Of a DNA stretch of 64,000 nt, positions 53,104-62,606 are shown one piece after another. This DNA is from Lithodes maja. Its lineage: Eukaryota; Arthropoda; Malacostraca; Decapoda; Lithodidae. Location of the stretch: contig JBAKBP010000701.1 of NCBI GenBank assembly GCA_037953745.1, positions 1 to 64,000 of the forward strand. Reading direction: 5' to 3'. The position numbers were made by a program, and so were the translations under genes. Position 1 is the first letter of the stretch. Every line of letters begins with the position of its first letter. Under the pieces are notes generated by a model that was not told where the DNA came from, did not search any database, and worked only from the letters and a program-made list of their open reading frames with translations.

Positions 53104-55585
53104 CCCTTCGACCCCGGGTGGACCATTATGGTTTGACCCGAGGAACCCGGGTGGTACAGCACTGTACCATTGCTTGCGTGTGTGCTTTCGAATGGCGCGG
53201 GTAAAAATTGCGTCCCGTGGTCACCAGGCGTCGCTAGGCGACGCCACCAGACAGCATGTACGCCACCAAAACAGTCTCTACCCTGCCGCCAACATGGATA
53301 CTAGCCCAAAAAGTTATTCCCTTGTGTCCGATTCTACGCTCCCTTCGACGCCTGCCCATGTTCGTCGCGCCCTAACGCAAAGGCACGTACAAGATGCGTT
53401 GACTCCCGGAGGTATTGAGATAGCTTTGAGGCGTTATGAACGTGGTGAAGGCAAAAAGAGTGTTGATGACTTGGGTAGTGATAGCTCCGAGTCTTATCAG
53501 TCTCACTATAGTGAAGATTTTGACGATCTAGACGAAATCCATGAAAGATACGCGCTTTTTATTGGATTTGACCATGACGATGAAAGTGATGATAGTGAGG
53601 CTGAGCGGGAGGCTGAGGTTGACCCGCCATTGTCTTCCTTATCTACCCACGCCACCCAAGTTGCCCCAGGCTCCCGCCATTCTTCCCCACCACCACCAGC
53701 ACTCCCTAGGGTTGAGGACCCCCCACTTTCGGCCTATTTACCCCCTATTTCCCCCGAGAGGAGACATACTACTAAAGAAAAGGGAAAAGGGATAAAATAT
53801 GTTAAAAAAGGAGCTACAAGTAGGCGCTCTTTGTTCGAGGCTCCCGCGGCTTCCACCCCTGCCGCTCCCAGCCATACGCCCCCGCAAGTTTCCCCAGGGT
53901 ACACCCCACCTCTCCAGCCTACAACAGAGGTTCCTGATGATGTGTTCGACCTCGCATCCATAGCTGCACCTACAGACACTGAACCAGTGCTGTCTATGAC
54001 TCGTCGTAGGCCAAGGAGCCCCGAACCTCTGCATGAAGATGACAGAGCCTTACCTGCCACTCCTTCCCCACCTCGCCGACCTACACGCCGCCCACGCATC
54101 ATTCGTTCCCCGCGAGATTATGAGGGGGGCTCTGAAGATGAAGGGCACCTCACAGATGACTCTGGCCATGATTACCTGGGTCCACCGTCAGGGCAAGATG
54201 ACGGCTCTGACGACAACGACGATGACGACGACTTTATGGATATCGACGACCCTCAACCCAGACGCTTTGCCCAGGGCCGTCGTGCTCCTGGCCGCCCTGG
54301 CCGCCGGGCTGGCCGCCGGGCTGGGCCTGGGCGCCGTCGCGCTCCTGGCCGCCCTAGGGTGCGCGCCGCCAAAGTTCGTGGGCGTGCTGCCCCCGCTGTA
54401 GCTCCACAGAGGGCAGTGGCACAACCTGGGCGCCCCGTTCAGGACCGCATGCAGTGTGCACAGTATCTAAATGTGCACAAGCTCGGTTACCTGCCTCTGG
54501 AACGAGATGGAGTCACCATTAGCAGAAGGCGGTGCCATGTCTGCTGGAACAGCCAGGTCAGGCCGAGGAAGCAGAAAAAGACCACCATGCAGTGTGTGGA
54601 GTGCCAGCTGTCACTATGTACTATACCGTGCTTTGCTGAATACCACACCAAGCAGGAGTACTAACTAATAATCATAGTGAAAGTACCAAAGACTGACAAT
54701 ATGTATGTATATAGGCAACAAGTGGAAATAAAACAATGTACAGGTGTATTGTGATAAAAAAGTCATGTATTATGAAAACATATATAAATAAGTGAAAAAA
54801 GACACAATAAATTGTATATAAAACGTTTACAAAGCATATAACTAAGTGAAAGTGACACATGACATAATATTAGATGGCCAAAGTATAATAAACACCTGTG
54901 ATAACGAATAATCAGTGCCTAATATAACAATAACCTACCTCAATTACTAATAAAATGTACCGTATCAAGTGAAAATGAGCATTATCAGTGACAGTGACAC
55001 TCTCTCAAGCATATTTACCAAAGTGAAAGTGACACACGAACTAATATTAGATGGCCAAAGTATAATAAACACCTGTGATAACGAATAATCAGTGCCTAAT
55101 ATAACAATAACCTACCTCAATTACTCATAAAAACTACGGTATCGAGTGAAAATGTGAAATATTTGTTACAATGATAGCCTAATACACATATTTTATATAA
55201 TTGGACTCCAAATAACTATAATAACATCACTATCAATACATAAAATCGCCTCCGGGAGGTAAAAGGTTTTGCGCGACGAGTGGCTAAGAAAACAGTAGGT
55301 TAGCCAAGCCGGGGCCTGGGCAAAGGCGACGCATCCGAACGCGGGATGATTTTCACGCATAAAAATCACTCCACTTCCCGCGCTCACCATTATGCAATCA
55401 CTTGGGCTAGAGACCTCTACTCAACGGCATTCTACACATGAAGGTTTGTGCTACATTTTTCTGTTTTTTTTATAACTTTGTGTAAAGTATTTCAGGAGTA
55501 ACATGTGAATCAACAGGGACCAAAATTCCGGAAAAACCCCGGACACAGAGTACAGTCACGATATTCCCTAGCCGGGGTTGGAGCG
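53104..55585 (+). mobile_element. piggyBac-like element, copy 2 (2482 bp), lacking the catalytic domain
   Basis: TTAA flanks at 53100-53103 and 55586-55589. The left end is CCCTTCGACCCCGG. The right end reads inward CGCTCCAACCCCGGCTAGGG, so the terminal CCC has become CGC. Apart from a 315-bp segment missing in copy 1 and a roughly 165-bp tandem duplication present only here (units about 54855-55017 and 55018-55140), the copies are almost identical. The changed terminus may prevent further transposition. Confidence 0.9.
53192..54664 (+). CDS. piggyBac-derived protein without DDD core, long form
   Basis: 490 codons from the same ATG as copy 1 (MARVKIASRGHQ). Same layout: acidic Ser/Asp/Glu segment at about 80-145, Pro-rich middle, a second acidic run (DDNDDDDDFMDIDD) near residue 350, GRP-rich AT-hook-like segment (about 370-415) and the CHVC/CVEC/CTIPC-H zinc domain in the last 45 residues. 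The extra 105 residues (starting about residue 187) include ERRHTTKEKGKGIKYVKKGA, a Lys-rich patch that may be a nuclear localisation signal, and Pro/Thr-rich DNA. The catalytic core is missing at the same place as in copy 1. Few differences separate the copies in shared regions and none breaks the frame. Confidence 0.85.
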   Translation: MARVKIASRGHQASLGDATRQHVRHQNSLYPAANMDTSPKSYSLVSDSTLPSTPAHVRRALTQRHVQDALTPGGIEIALRRYERGEGKKSVDDLGSDSSESYQSHYSEDFDDLDEIHERYALFIGFDHDDESDDSEAEREAEVDPPLSSLSTHATQVAPGSRHSSPPPPALPRVEDPPLSAYLPPISPERRHTTKEKGKGIKYVKKGATSRRSLFEAPAASTPAAPSHTPPQVSPGYTPPLQPTTEVPDDVFDLASIAAPTDTEPVLSMTRRRPRSPEPLHEDDRALPATPSPPRRPTRRPRIIRSPRDYEGGSEDEGHLTDDSGHDYLGPPSGQDDGSDDNDDDDDFMDIDDPQPRRFAQGRRAPGRPGRRAGRRAGPGRRRAPGRPRVRAAKVRGRAAPAVAPQRAVAQPGRPVQDRMQCAQYLNVHKLGYLPLERDGVTISRRRCHVCWNSQVRPRKQKKTTMQCVECQLSLCTIPCFAEYHTKQEY

Positions 55586-56568
55586 TTAAGCTAATCGGTT
55601 TTTGCCTTGAGCTGCCCGCCGTTGGAATGATCCACACAGGTCCTTTCCTTCTGCCTTCCTTTTGTCTCCACTGACTGGGAAGTCTCGGTCTCGTAGCTCT
55701 CGGTTAAATTCTCGTTTTTCTTACAAGTCCATGTTTCTGTTCTTCCCCTGCCTGTGGTTACTTGATCACTAAATATGGGGGGGGATGTCTGGAAACTGTA
55801 CGCGATAGGGGCCCCGCTCACAGGGAGGATATGCTTGGACAAGTTGACTCGATTTTCGTGTTTACTCACGTTTTTTCGCCACACAGGCAGGGTCTTCTGG
55901 TGTCCTCGGCTCCTTCATCTTTTTAAATCCGCCCTAGGAGCGCCTTTATCTTTTTGAGGTGCCCTGTGCCTTGTCAAGGCCTAGGCCACATAGCTTTTCA
56001 CTTGACTTGGTTTATGCGCCCTGTTCTGCCCCCCTCTTCATGTACCTGGACAGGGCTTTTTGGACAACGGCTGATTGGCTGTTTTCCTATCCCTTATGTC
56101 CTGTTCCTTGTGTCCTCCTTCTGTACCTGGTTCCCGCCCTACGGGCGTCCTCCTTGTATACTGGGAGGACCCAAGGACCCCCTGAAAAGTCCTCGGACTC
56201 GACCCAAAGTGGCGATGTCCTGTGTGTTTTGGATTCCCTCCCCGCCCCTATTTACACTTCTAGGGTACTGTTGGGTTGCTCACACTTGACCTTTTCCTTC
56301 CAGCTGGTGCCCGCTCTACTGCCGGCTGTCTCTACGCCGCCGCCGCTTCGCCGCCACCTCCCTCCGCTCTCACAGAGGGTTCTCAGGTATTTCGATGGGT
56401 ACCACTTTCCCCACGATTTTGGTTCTGACCTGTTCCCAGGGTTGGGCCTCGCTCAGGGGCTTGTCCCAGCCCTGGTGTTGAGGGTCTCTGGTGTGGGTGT
56501 TTTCTTTTGACTTTCCTGTTATACTTGCTACATAGCTTCTTACTGGATATTGTCTTATTGAGTCTTAC

Positions 56569-59424
56569 ATGCTGAATTGGCTCTACTGCCTCATATTGCC
56601 TGTCTCACCTCTACTGGTGGGTAATGCTTCCCCATTTTTCAGTGCTGTGATGCCGGCTCCTCCCTGCTCTCGGCCGACGTGTCAGCGGACGGCCTTGCGG
56701 GATCACCGGGAATGTTGCCTCCACACGGCCTGCTATGGGAAGGATGTTTACGATCCCCGCCGGTGTGGGGTATGTCTCTCCGCTCTTCAACTGCTCAAGG
56801 CTCTCCCTACGTCGGCGGAGGGACAACGGGCCGGGACGTCTCTACGCCGGTCATGGGACGTCATCTCCCGTCACGTCCAAAGGGTCCTGCACAGGGCTCC
56901 TTCCTTCCGTGAGGATGACGTCCGGGTGTTGTTAGGGATCCCACCTACCACCGATGCTGCACGCCGTTCCCGCTCCCCTACTGTTCGTCGCTCTCGCTCT
57001 CCTCATACGGCTCGGGGCTCCCCTCCCGGGGGTTCGGGTCAGGCGGGCGGGAGGGCGCGTTCCAGGGAGCGGGCCCCCAGGCGTCATGACCATCGTGTGC
57101 CTCCCTCCGACCTCTCCATGACTTCTGGAACTTCTGGCAGGACGAAACGTCGCCGTTCTCCGTCCCCTGCTGGTCGACCCCGTCTTGCTTCTCCTCGCCT
57201 CAGGATGAGCCCCCCTCCTTCGCAGGCTTCCACGGTCTTCAGGGCCAAACGCCGTCCTGCCCCGCCTGCCGAGGAGGTCGTTCTCCATCCTGCACCGTCT
57301 TCTGCCACTGGTGGGGTGGAATTCGAGCCTCTGTCTGCCTCCCAGCCTGTGAGGGGTCCCGGCCTCTTCCCTATGGCGGGCCCGGCTGTGGTGGTACCGG
57401 CGGCAATGCCCTCCACGCCTCCTCCTCAACCTGGAGGTTCCGACGCCTCGATCCCTTGTGGCCAGCAGTCTCCTCCTCATCTCCCTGGCCATTTAGAGGA
57501 TGTTCTTGAGATGGAGGTTGCGGATTTTGATCGGCTGGAGGACGAGGATATGGGGGTCGACTCGTCTTCGGACGGTGCACCTGATTCGGGCCGGGAGGAC
57601 CCCGACGTGGCGGCGCAGTCCTCTCCACCGTCCCCTGCGTTCTCCCCGCTCACGGACCATGGGGCCCGTGGGCCCAGTGAGGCTGGTTCCCTGTCTCCTC
57701 TACAGACGTCCTTCCCTCCTGCTGCGGAGACGGAGTTACGGGCGGAGTTGGCGTCTCTTCGTCTTGAGATGGCCTCCAATAAGGCAGACATCCTCTCCTC
57801 TGTCACGGCGGCCATGGATGCAGTGGTCTCCCGGTTGGGTACTACTAACCCGGTGCCTCTGCAGACTCCGCTTGTGGCTCCTCTCCCACCTGTTGCCGAC
57901 CACATCCCATCTCGGCCTGCTCTCCCGGTCGTGGTACCGTTGACATCATCTACTTCGTCACCTGCACCTCCGACACCGCCTACGACTCCTCTCTGGCCCG
58001 TTGTTATCCCGGGCCAGGGTTTGGGGTTGTTCTCTCACCCCCTCTCCGTGCCGCCTCTCTCCAAGTTTAAGATCCCCAAAGTCAAGATGCCATCCCTGTA
58101 TGGGGATTCTGTTGCTTGGAGAGCTGTGATCGCCTCCAACCCTGAGGGGGCGGTCCACCTGCCGGCCGGAGAGCGGGCTGTGCCGGAGGGCTGGGCTATC
58201 CAGGTGAATGAGAAAAACATTTTCAGGGCCATTACTCCACAGGGTCTGGTCCCTGAGGTCGATGTGAGGGTGTACCCTAACCGGCAAGACATGCGGTATT
58301 TTTCATATCGTCCGTCGGTCTTGCCTTACACTGCCACCAAGCCCTGGGCTGACTACTCCCGCCAAGATCTGTCTGCGGATGTCCACTCCCTCTCTGCCAT
58401 CTCAGGGACGCCGTACCTCAGGAATGTGCGAGATCGGGACGGGGTCCTGATGCTCGAACTCCCGCACGTCTGTCCGGGTCCCTGGGGTGAATGGGTCCGT
58501 GAGGCAGTGGAGTTTGGTCAGTCCATGGGTGAGACCTTGCCGGCCATCCCATCCATGGAATCATCTTTTCTGTCGGGCATGCTCCTTACCTCCTCGGGCT
58601 TCCCTCTGCCTGTGTGGGAGTGGCTCAATGCTCCCAAACTGTCGGTGGGCCCCCTTCCGTGTTCCTTTTTCACGGCACCGGAGAAGGCGCCACTGGACCG
58701 GGACTTTAAGTTCCGTCAGCGAGCGGCGCGCCAACTTTCAACTCTTCTTGCTCAGTTGGAACTGGCGCGGGTTCACCTCCGCCTTATTGAGTCGCTGGAA
58801 TCGACTGATCATCGCCAAGGTTTTGAGCATGTCCGACGGATCACCCTGCAGCTTGCCCTCAACCCTGTTCAGGACATCCGCCACTCCCTCCATGAAGCCA
58901 CTCGTTGCCGTAAACAACTTCGGGTGGCTTTCTGTAAGAAGGCCCCTGCCGACGTCCGCAACCGCCTCCTACTGACTGACCTTCTGACCCCTGGACTGTT
59001 CCCTGAGGAGGCTTGGCAAGGGGCTTTCTTACTGGCGCAGAGTGACGCATACTCTGCTCAACGGAAGGTGGTGGCGAAGCCCACTTCATCCTCCTCCACC
59101 CGCGGACGCGGGGGCAGGTCTGTCGCCGGCAGAGGGCGCCAGGCTAGAGGTGTGGCCGGGGGACTGGCTCACAGGGGGCGTGGTGTACCCGCCTTCCGTG
59201 ATCGTCGGTCCGCGGATCGCCGTCCCCGTCAAGAGGGGATGCGGCACTGGCAGGCGCAGGGCCCCAGTTCCTCCGCTGCCAGACACAGCCTGGAGGGGGA
59301 TAGGCCGGAGCGCGAGGCTCGCCCGTCGTTTCGGCGGGGCGGGGGGACGTCTGGAGGAGGACGTGGTGGCTCTAGCTCCCAGTACGATAAGTCCAAGAGG
59401 GGCTCCGCGCCAAAAAACGCGTAG
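56569..59424 (+). CDS. DIRS-type retrotransposon Gag-like ORF1
   Basis: 951 codons from an ATG at 56569; an in-frame Met at 56650 (MPAPPCSRPTCQ) may be the real start. Residues about 33-70 form a Cys/His cluster (CSRPTC, HRECCLHTAC, RRCGVC) suggesting a zinc-binding fold. Residues 130-215 are rich in Ser-Arg dipeptides (RRSRSPTVRRSRSP, TKRRRSPSPAGRP). A Pro/Ser-rich and then acidic segment precedes a short helical stretch (LRAELASLRLEMASNKAD, about 385-420). The conserved Gag core seems to lie at about 500-800 (KFKIPKVKMPSLYGDSVAW onward). The C-terminus from about 840 is Arg/Gly-rich with RGRGGR-type boxes, typical of RNA binding. Directly followed by the RT ORF. The family is inferred from position. 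Confidence 0.75.
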   Translation: MLNWLYCLILPVSPLLVGNASPFFSAVMPAPPCSRPTCQRTALRDHRECCLHTACYGKDVYDPRRCGVCLSALQLLKALPTSAEGQRAGTSLRRSWDVISRHVQRVLHRAPSFREDDVRVLLGIPPTTDAARRSRSPTVRRSRSPHTARGSPPGGSGQAGGRARSRERAPRRHDHRVPPSDLSMTSGTSGRTKRRRSPSPAGRPRLASPRLRMSPPPSQASTVFRAKRRPAPPAEEVVLHPAPSSATGGVEFEPLSASQPVRGPGLFPMAGPAVVVPAAMPSTPPPQPGGSDASIPCGQQSPPHLPGHLEDVLEMEVADFDRLEDEDMGVDSSSDGAPDSGREDPDVAAQSSPPSPAFSPLTDHGARGPSEAGSLSPLQTSFPPAAETELRAELASLRLEMASNKADILSSVTAAMDAVVSRLGTTNPVPLQTPLVAPLPPVADHIPSRPALPVVVPLTSSTSSPAPPTPPTTPLWPVVIPGQGLGLFSHPLSVPPLSKFKIPKVKMPSLYGDSVAWRAVIASNPEGAVHLPAGERAVPEGWAIQVNEKNIFRAITPQGLVPEVDVRVYPNRQDMRYFSYRPSVLPYTATKPWADYSRQDLSADVHSLSAISGTPYLRNVRDRDGVLMLELPHVCPGPWGEWVREAVEFGQSMGETLPAIPSMESSFLSGMLLTSSGFPLPVWEWLNAPKLSVGPLPCSFFTAPEKAPLDRDFKFRQRAARQLSTLLAQLELARVHLRLIESLESTDHRQGFEHVRRITLQLALNPVQDIRHSLHEATRCRKQLRVAFCKKAPADVRNRLLLTDLLTPGLFPEEAWQGAFLLAQSDAYSAQRKVVAKPTSSSSTRGRGGRSVAGRGRQARGVAGGLAHRGRGVPAFRDRRSADRRPRQEGMRHWQAQGPSSSAARHSLEGDRPEREARPSFRRGGGTSGGGRGGSSSQYDKSKRGSAPKNA

Positions 59425-59474
59425 TTCCTCCTGGCCAGCCCCCTCTTCCCTCGCCCGACCATCTCGTCGAAGCG

Positions 59475-61367
59475 GTGATGGGCCTGACGCAAGGCGCCCG
59501 CACCGGCTTCTTCCGCCCCCACTACCGGCAATGGCCCCGCCGGTCGTGGGCGCGTCGGGTGGTCAAGAAGGGTCTGACTTGGAGGTGGAGGTCCAGGCCT
59601 CCTCTCAGGTGCCCTCCCCGACAGCGACCAGTGTCTCAGGAAGTGGCCCAAGTGATCATGTCCATGCACGAGGAAGGCGTTATCAAGGAAATATCTTCTA
59701 CACAAAAGGTATTTCTGTCTCATGTGTTTCTGGTCCCAAAGAAGGACTGCGCTGCTATGAGGCCGGTGGTAGATCTCTCAGTCCTCAACTCTCACATTGT
59801 GAACACCCGTTTCCGCATGCTCACCATCAACCAGGTACGCCTGGCACTCAAGCCCTTGTCTTGGGTGGTCACCCTGGATCTGAAGGATGCTTATTGGCAT
59901 GTGCCGATGGCTCCTCGGTTCCAGGGCTGCCTAGCACTGCAGTCGGATCAACGGGTGTTCCAATTCACCAGACTACCATTCGGCCTCAACATAGCACCGC
60001 GGGTCTTCACCAAACTGGTGAAGCAGGCTCTGACCCCCTTGCTCTTACAAGGGATTCAGATCCTGTTTTACCTGGACGATTGGCTCATCTCCGCAGACTC
60101 TCTCACACACTGTGTACAAGACACGCTCACTGTAGTCAGACATATCACAAACCTGGGGTTCAAACTCAACATTCCCAAGTCCTGCCTCTCACCGTCACGA
60201 GAAGTGACGTGGGTGGGCTTGCACTGGGATCTCCAAAGCGCCACCGTTTCCCAGAGTCGTGTGAATGCGGCGAAACTTCGAAGGAAGCTCTTTGTCGTGT
60301 TGCACTCGGTCTCGATAACACGAAAAATCTGGGACTCCCTACTAGGGTCTTTGAATTGGGCGTCTCTGACCGTGCCCTTGGGCCGGCTCCGACTAAAACG
60401 CCTCATTCAGCTGGGCAACAGGCACTTCCCTATCTCGCCCCCTTACCGTTTGTGGACGGTACCGCGCTCAATACATCTGAGACTGACACACTGGGTCGCT
60501 CGGGGCACGCTCTCTGCGGCTGTGCCCTGGACTGCTCCTCCGCCGACCATCTGGGTAGACACAGATGCGTCGAGCGAGGTGGGGTGGGGCTATCAATCAG
60601 ACATGGGACATCAAAACCACGGCAGGTGGTCGGGGCTCTCACACTTCCACATCAATGCCCTGGAACTGTTGGTACCGTTGTTATTCTTGCGGGATCACGG
60701 ACTGGCCCTCACGGGCAAGTCGGTGGCCTTCAGGATGGACAACATGTCCGCTGTTCATTGTATCCGAAAGCAGGGCTCCTCCAGGTCTGTTGTGCTCCAA
60801 GACCTGGCGGAGAAATTGTTTTACCTGGCCGATCATTACAGCATCACCCTGCATGCGACTTACCTGCCCGGGACGGCCAATCTTTGGGCGGATGCTTTGT
60901 CGAGAGGACAGAGCACCAAGGTAGAATGGTCATTAAGACAAAGCGTTTTCGACGACCTCGCAGCCTCCTGGGGCCATCCGCAGGTGGACTTGTTCGCCTC
61001 CTCCGGGACGAACAAGCTGCCGGACTACCTCACCCGCTGGACTTGTACTCAGGCGGGGGGGCCGGATGCCTTCAGCGAGGACTGGAGCAGGTGGCAGTCG
61101 ATTTACGCTTTTCCACCGCCCGACGCACTGCTTATGTGCAAAGTCCTACACAGGCTGAGAGAGTACCGTGGCAAGGTTTGGTTAATCGCGCCCCTCTGGC
61201 CGGCCCAAGCATGGTACGCTCAGCTGAAGCGATGGTGCCCGAGTCCCGTTCCCCTGTCTGTCTCAGACTTCCACTTGGGACAGATTGGAGACCTAGGGAC
61301 CTCGTTGGCATTCGCATCGTGGATGTTTGTGAGGCAGGGTGGTTACCGAAATATGGACGTTGCTTGA
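59475..61367 (+). CDS. DIRS-type RT/RNase H/methyltransferase-like polyprotein
   Basis: 630 codons; ATG at 59478, but the frame stays open upstream across the gag stop, so translation could also begin by frameshift. RT: FLVPKKDCAAMRPVVDLSVL, VVTLDLKDAYWHVPMAPRFQ, RLPFGLNIAPRVFTKLV and FYLDDWLISA near residue 198, the YLDDWL form typical of DIRS. RNase H at about 358-480: IWVDTDASSEVGWGYQ, NALELLVPL, RMDNMSAVHC and YLPGTANLWADALSRG, with the catalytic Asp/Glu residues. From about residue 500, HPQVDLFASSGTNKLPDYL, AFPPPDALLM and LIAPLWPAQAWY match the Dam-like methyltransferase region described in DIRS1-type elements. The YR gene overlaps the 3' end in another frame. No lesions seen. Confidence 0.9.
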   Translation: MMGLTQGARTGFFRPHYRQWPRRSWARRVVKKGLTWRWRSRPPLRCPPRQRPVSQEVAQVIMSMHEEGVIKEISSTQKVFLSHVFLVPKKDCAAMRPVVDLSVLNSHIVNTRFRMLTINQVRLALKPLSWVVTLDLKDAYWHVPMAPRFQGCLALQSDQRVFQFTRLPFGLNIAPRVFTKLVKQALTPLLLQGIQILFYLDDWLISADSLTHCVQDTLTVVRHITNLGFKLNIPKSCLSPSREVTWVGLHWDLQSATVSQSRVNAAKLRRKLFVVLHSVSITRKIWDSLLGSLNWASLTVPLGRLRLKRLIQLGNRHFPISPPYRLWTVPRSIHLRLTHWVARGTLSAAVPWTAPPPTIWVDTDASSEVGWGYQSDMGHQNHGRWSGLSHFHINALELLVPLLFLRDHGLALTGKSVAFRMDNMSAVHCIRKQGSSRSVVLQDLAEKLFYLADHYSITLHATYLPGTANLWADALSRGQSTKVEWSLRQSVFDDLAASWGHPQVDLFASSGTNKLPDYLTRWTCTQAGGPDAFSEDWSRWQSIYAFPPPDALLMCKVLHRLREYRGKVWLIAPLWPAQAWYAQLKRWCPSPVPLSVSDFHLGQIGDLGTSLAFASWMFVRQGGYRNMDVA

Positions 61368-61549
61368 CTGATATGCTTAATCAGCACTGGACTAAGGCTA
61401 CTTGGAAGACTTACGAGTCTCATTGGAATACTTTCACTAAATGGATCAATGACACCGAACAAACAGTTCCGTCGGTTGCGTTAGTCTTCCATTACCTTAA
61501 TCACTTGTTTGCGACACGCACTATAGGTTTGACTCCTGTAAGGAGATAA
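61178..61549 (+). pseudogene. Truncated DIRS tyrosine recombinase start
   Basis: In a different frame from RT, overlapping its 3' end: VNRAPLAGPSM, then TDMLNQHWTKATWKTYESHW and VPSVALVFHYLNHLF, the N-terminal SAM-like DNA-binding domain of a tyrosine recombinase. It aligns residue for residue with the minus-strand YR at 62607-63980. Coding homology ends at about GLTPV (61540), inside the left inverted arm, and a stop follows at 61549. The catalytic R, HxxR and Y are absent, so this element cannot integrate by itself. Confidence 0.85.
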
Positions 61550-62013
61550 AGAAAACCTAATATTTAGTAGTGGCCCCGTAATCATTGACGAACATGCCTA
61601 TTACATAAGGCATCCTCTTCAAACACTAATCCGCCGTAGTTTGAATCTACCGCGCAGAGCATTTAAAAACTGAGGAGCCTTCATCATGAGCGCACGCGAC
61701 CTCACTCATGGCTTCAGTCATTATGAATTGGGTTCTCACTACGAAAAAACTTCGTAAAAAATAAAAACAAAAAGAAAATAAGAATAACTATCTAATAAGC
61801 TTTCCATCATACCGTGGATGTACTTGTGTGGATCTCTGACCAGACACTGATTCAGGCGTCATTCCTCCTTCACTGACATATCAAGTAAACCAAGATCCTT
61901 AATACATCAACGAATGGGAAGGGGACGGTCGGGAGGGCCCCAGTCGTCAATGATTACGGGGCCACTACTAAATATTAGGTTTTCTTTATCTCCTTACAGG
62001 AGTCAAACCTATA
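61522..62013. repeat. 492-bp segment with perfect 69-bp inverted arms between two convergent DIRS elements
   Basis: 61522-61590 (TATAGGTTTGACTCCTGTAA...) is the exact reverse complement of 61945-62013. The left arm contains CCT|GTAAGG, a donor-like site, and the right arm a pyrimidine tract ending ctccttacag, an acceptor-like site; being inverted copies, each is the mirror of the other. TATA lies at both outer edges. The adjoining sequence 62014-62052 (agtggcccctccatcattga...) repeats, with changes, the left-arm interior 61563-61602. The right arm with 62014-62043 forms an imperfect palindrome. These look like DIRS terminal repeats; no gene lies inside. Confidence 0.75.
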
Positions 62014-62043
62014 ATTTATTAGTGGCCCCTCCATCATTGACGA

Positions 62044-62606
62044 ACATGCCTGATTTCTAAGACTGGAGGGGGACATTCGTAATCATATCATAACTCTAGA
62101 AAAGTAGATAATAAAAACAACCACATAGTATTCTTATTCTTGAAAAATATATATTTAATCATTGGCGTCGCCGAAAAAATACAAGAAAATGGGGGTTCAG
62201 GCAGGTGCGTGCTTCAAAGAAGCCTGCCTGACAAAATGGGTAACCCTAAAGATTCTGAACACAGATCTGTAGTTACAAAGGCACCCCACTCAATGAGTGG
62301 TGACAAAAATAACAAGTAAAAGCTTATATGTGCACATCATAAACCCCAACATAATCGTGGAGATAAATTGCAAAGGATCTCCACTGATTCTAAAATTAAA
62401 TTGCTTTCGCAGTTAACACTACTATAACAACCCTGTTGTTTTGTACTAACATTGTACTAGCACAATTTCTCTCTGAGAAAATTTTATATCACATTAACCT
62501 TACATTTGTATCACAGCTCTCATACTCCGGCGGGGTCAAGGGTGTCCTATGTCAACTGACTGCACCCCCCCTTTGTGAAAATAAACAAAAGTGACTGTAG
62601 GGCCAC
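62044..62606 (-). other. Probable 3' untranslated end of the minus-strand DIRS
   Basis: AT-rich, no ORF. It follows the YR stop at 62607 on the minus strand and leads to the GTCAATGATGGAGGGGCCAC end-like motif at 62014-62043. No poly-A tail, as expected for DIRS. Confidence 0.5.

Larger units (their letters stand above)
52981..55720. repeat. Two-unit tandem repeat of about 120-130 bp split by piggyBac copy 2
   Basis: Unit 1 (52981-53099) and unit 2 (about 55597-55720) align over 'cttgagctg-ccgccgt-gg', 'tcctgtccttctg', 'cctcttgtct-cactgact' and 'gctct-gttaa-attctc'. The piggyBac element sits exactly at the border between them, at TTAA. Confidence 0.65.

Noticed and set aside
56932..57905. 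Minus-strand Arg-rich frames opposite the DIRS Gag
   Set aside because: GC-rich antisense shadows of gag.
59042..61177. Long frame upstream of the truncated YR treated as one 835-residue protein
   Set aside because: Only its last 120 or so codons match a tyrosine recombinase; the rest is an alternative frame of RT/RNase H.
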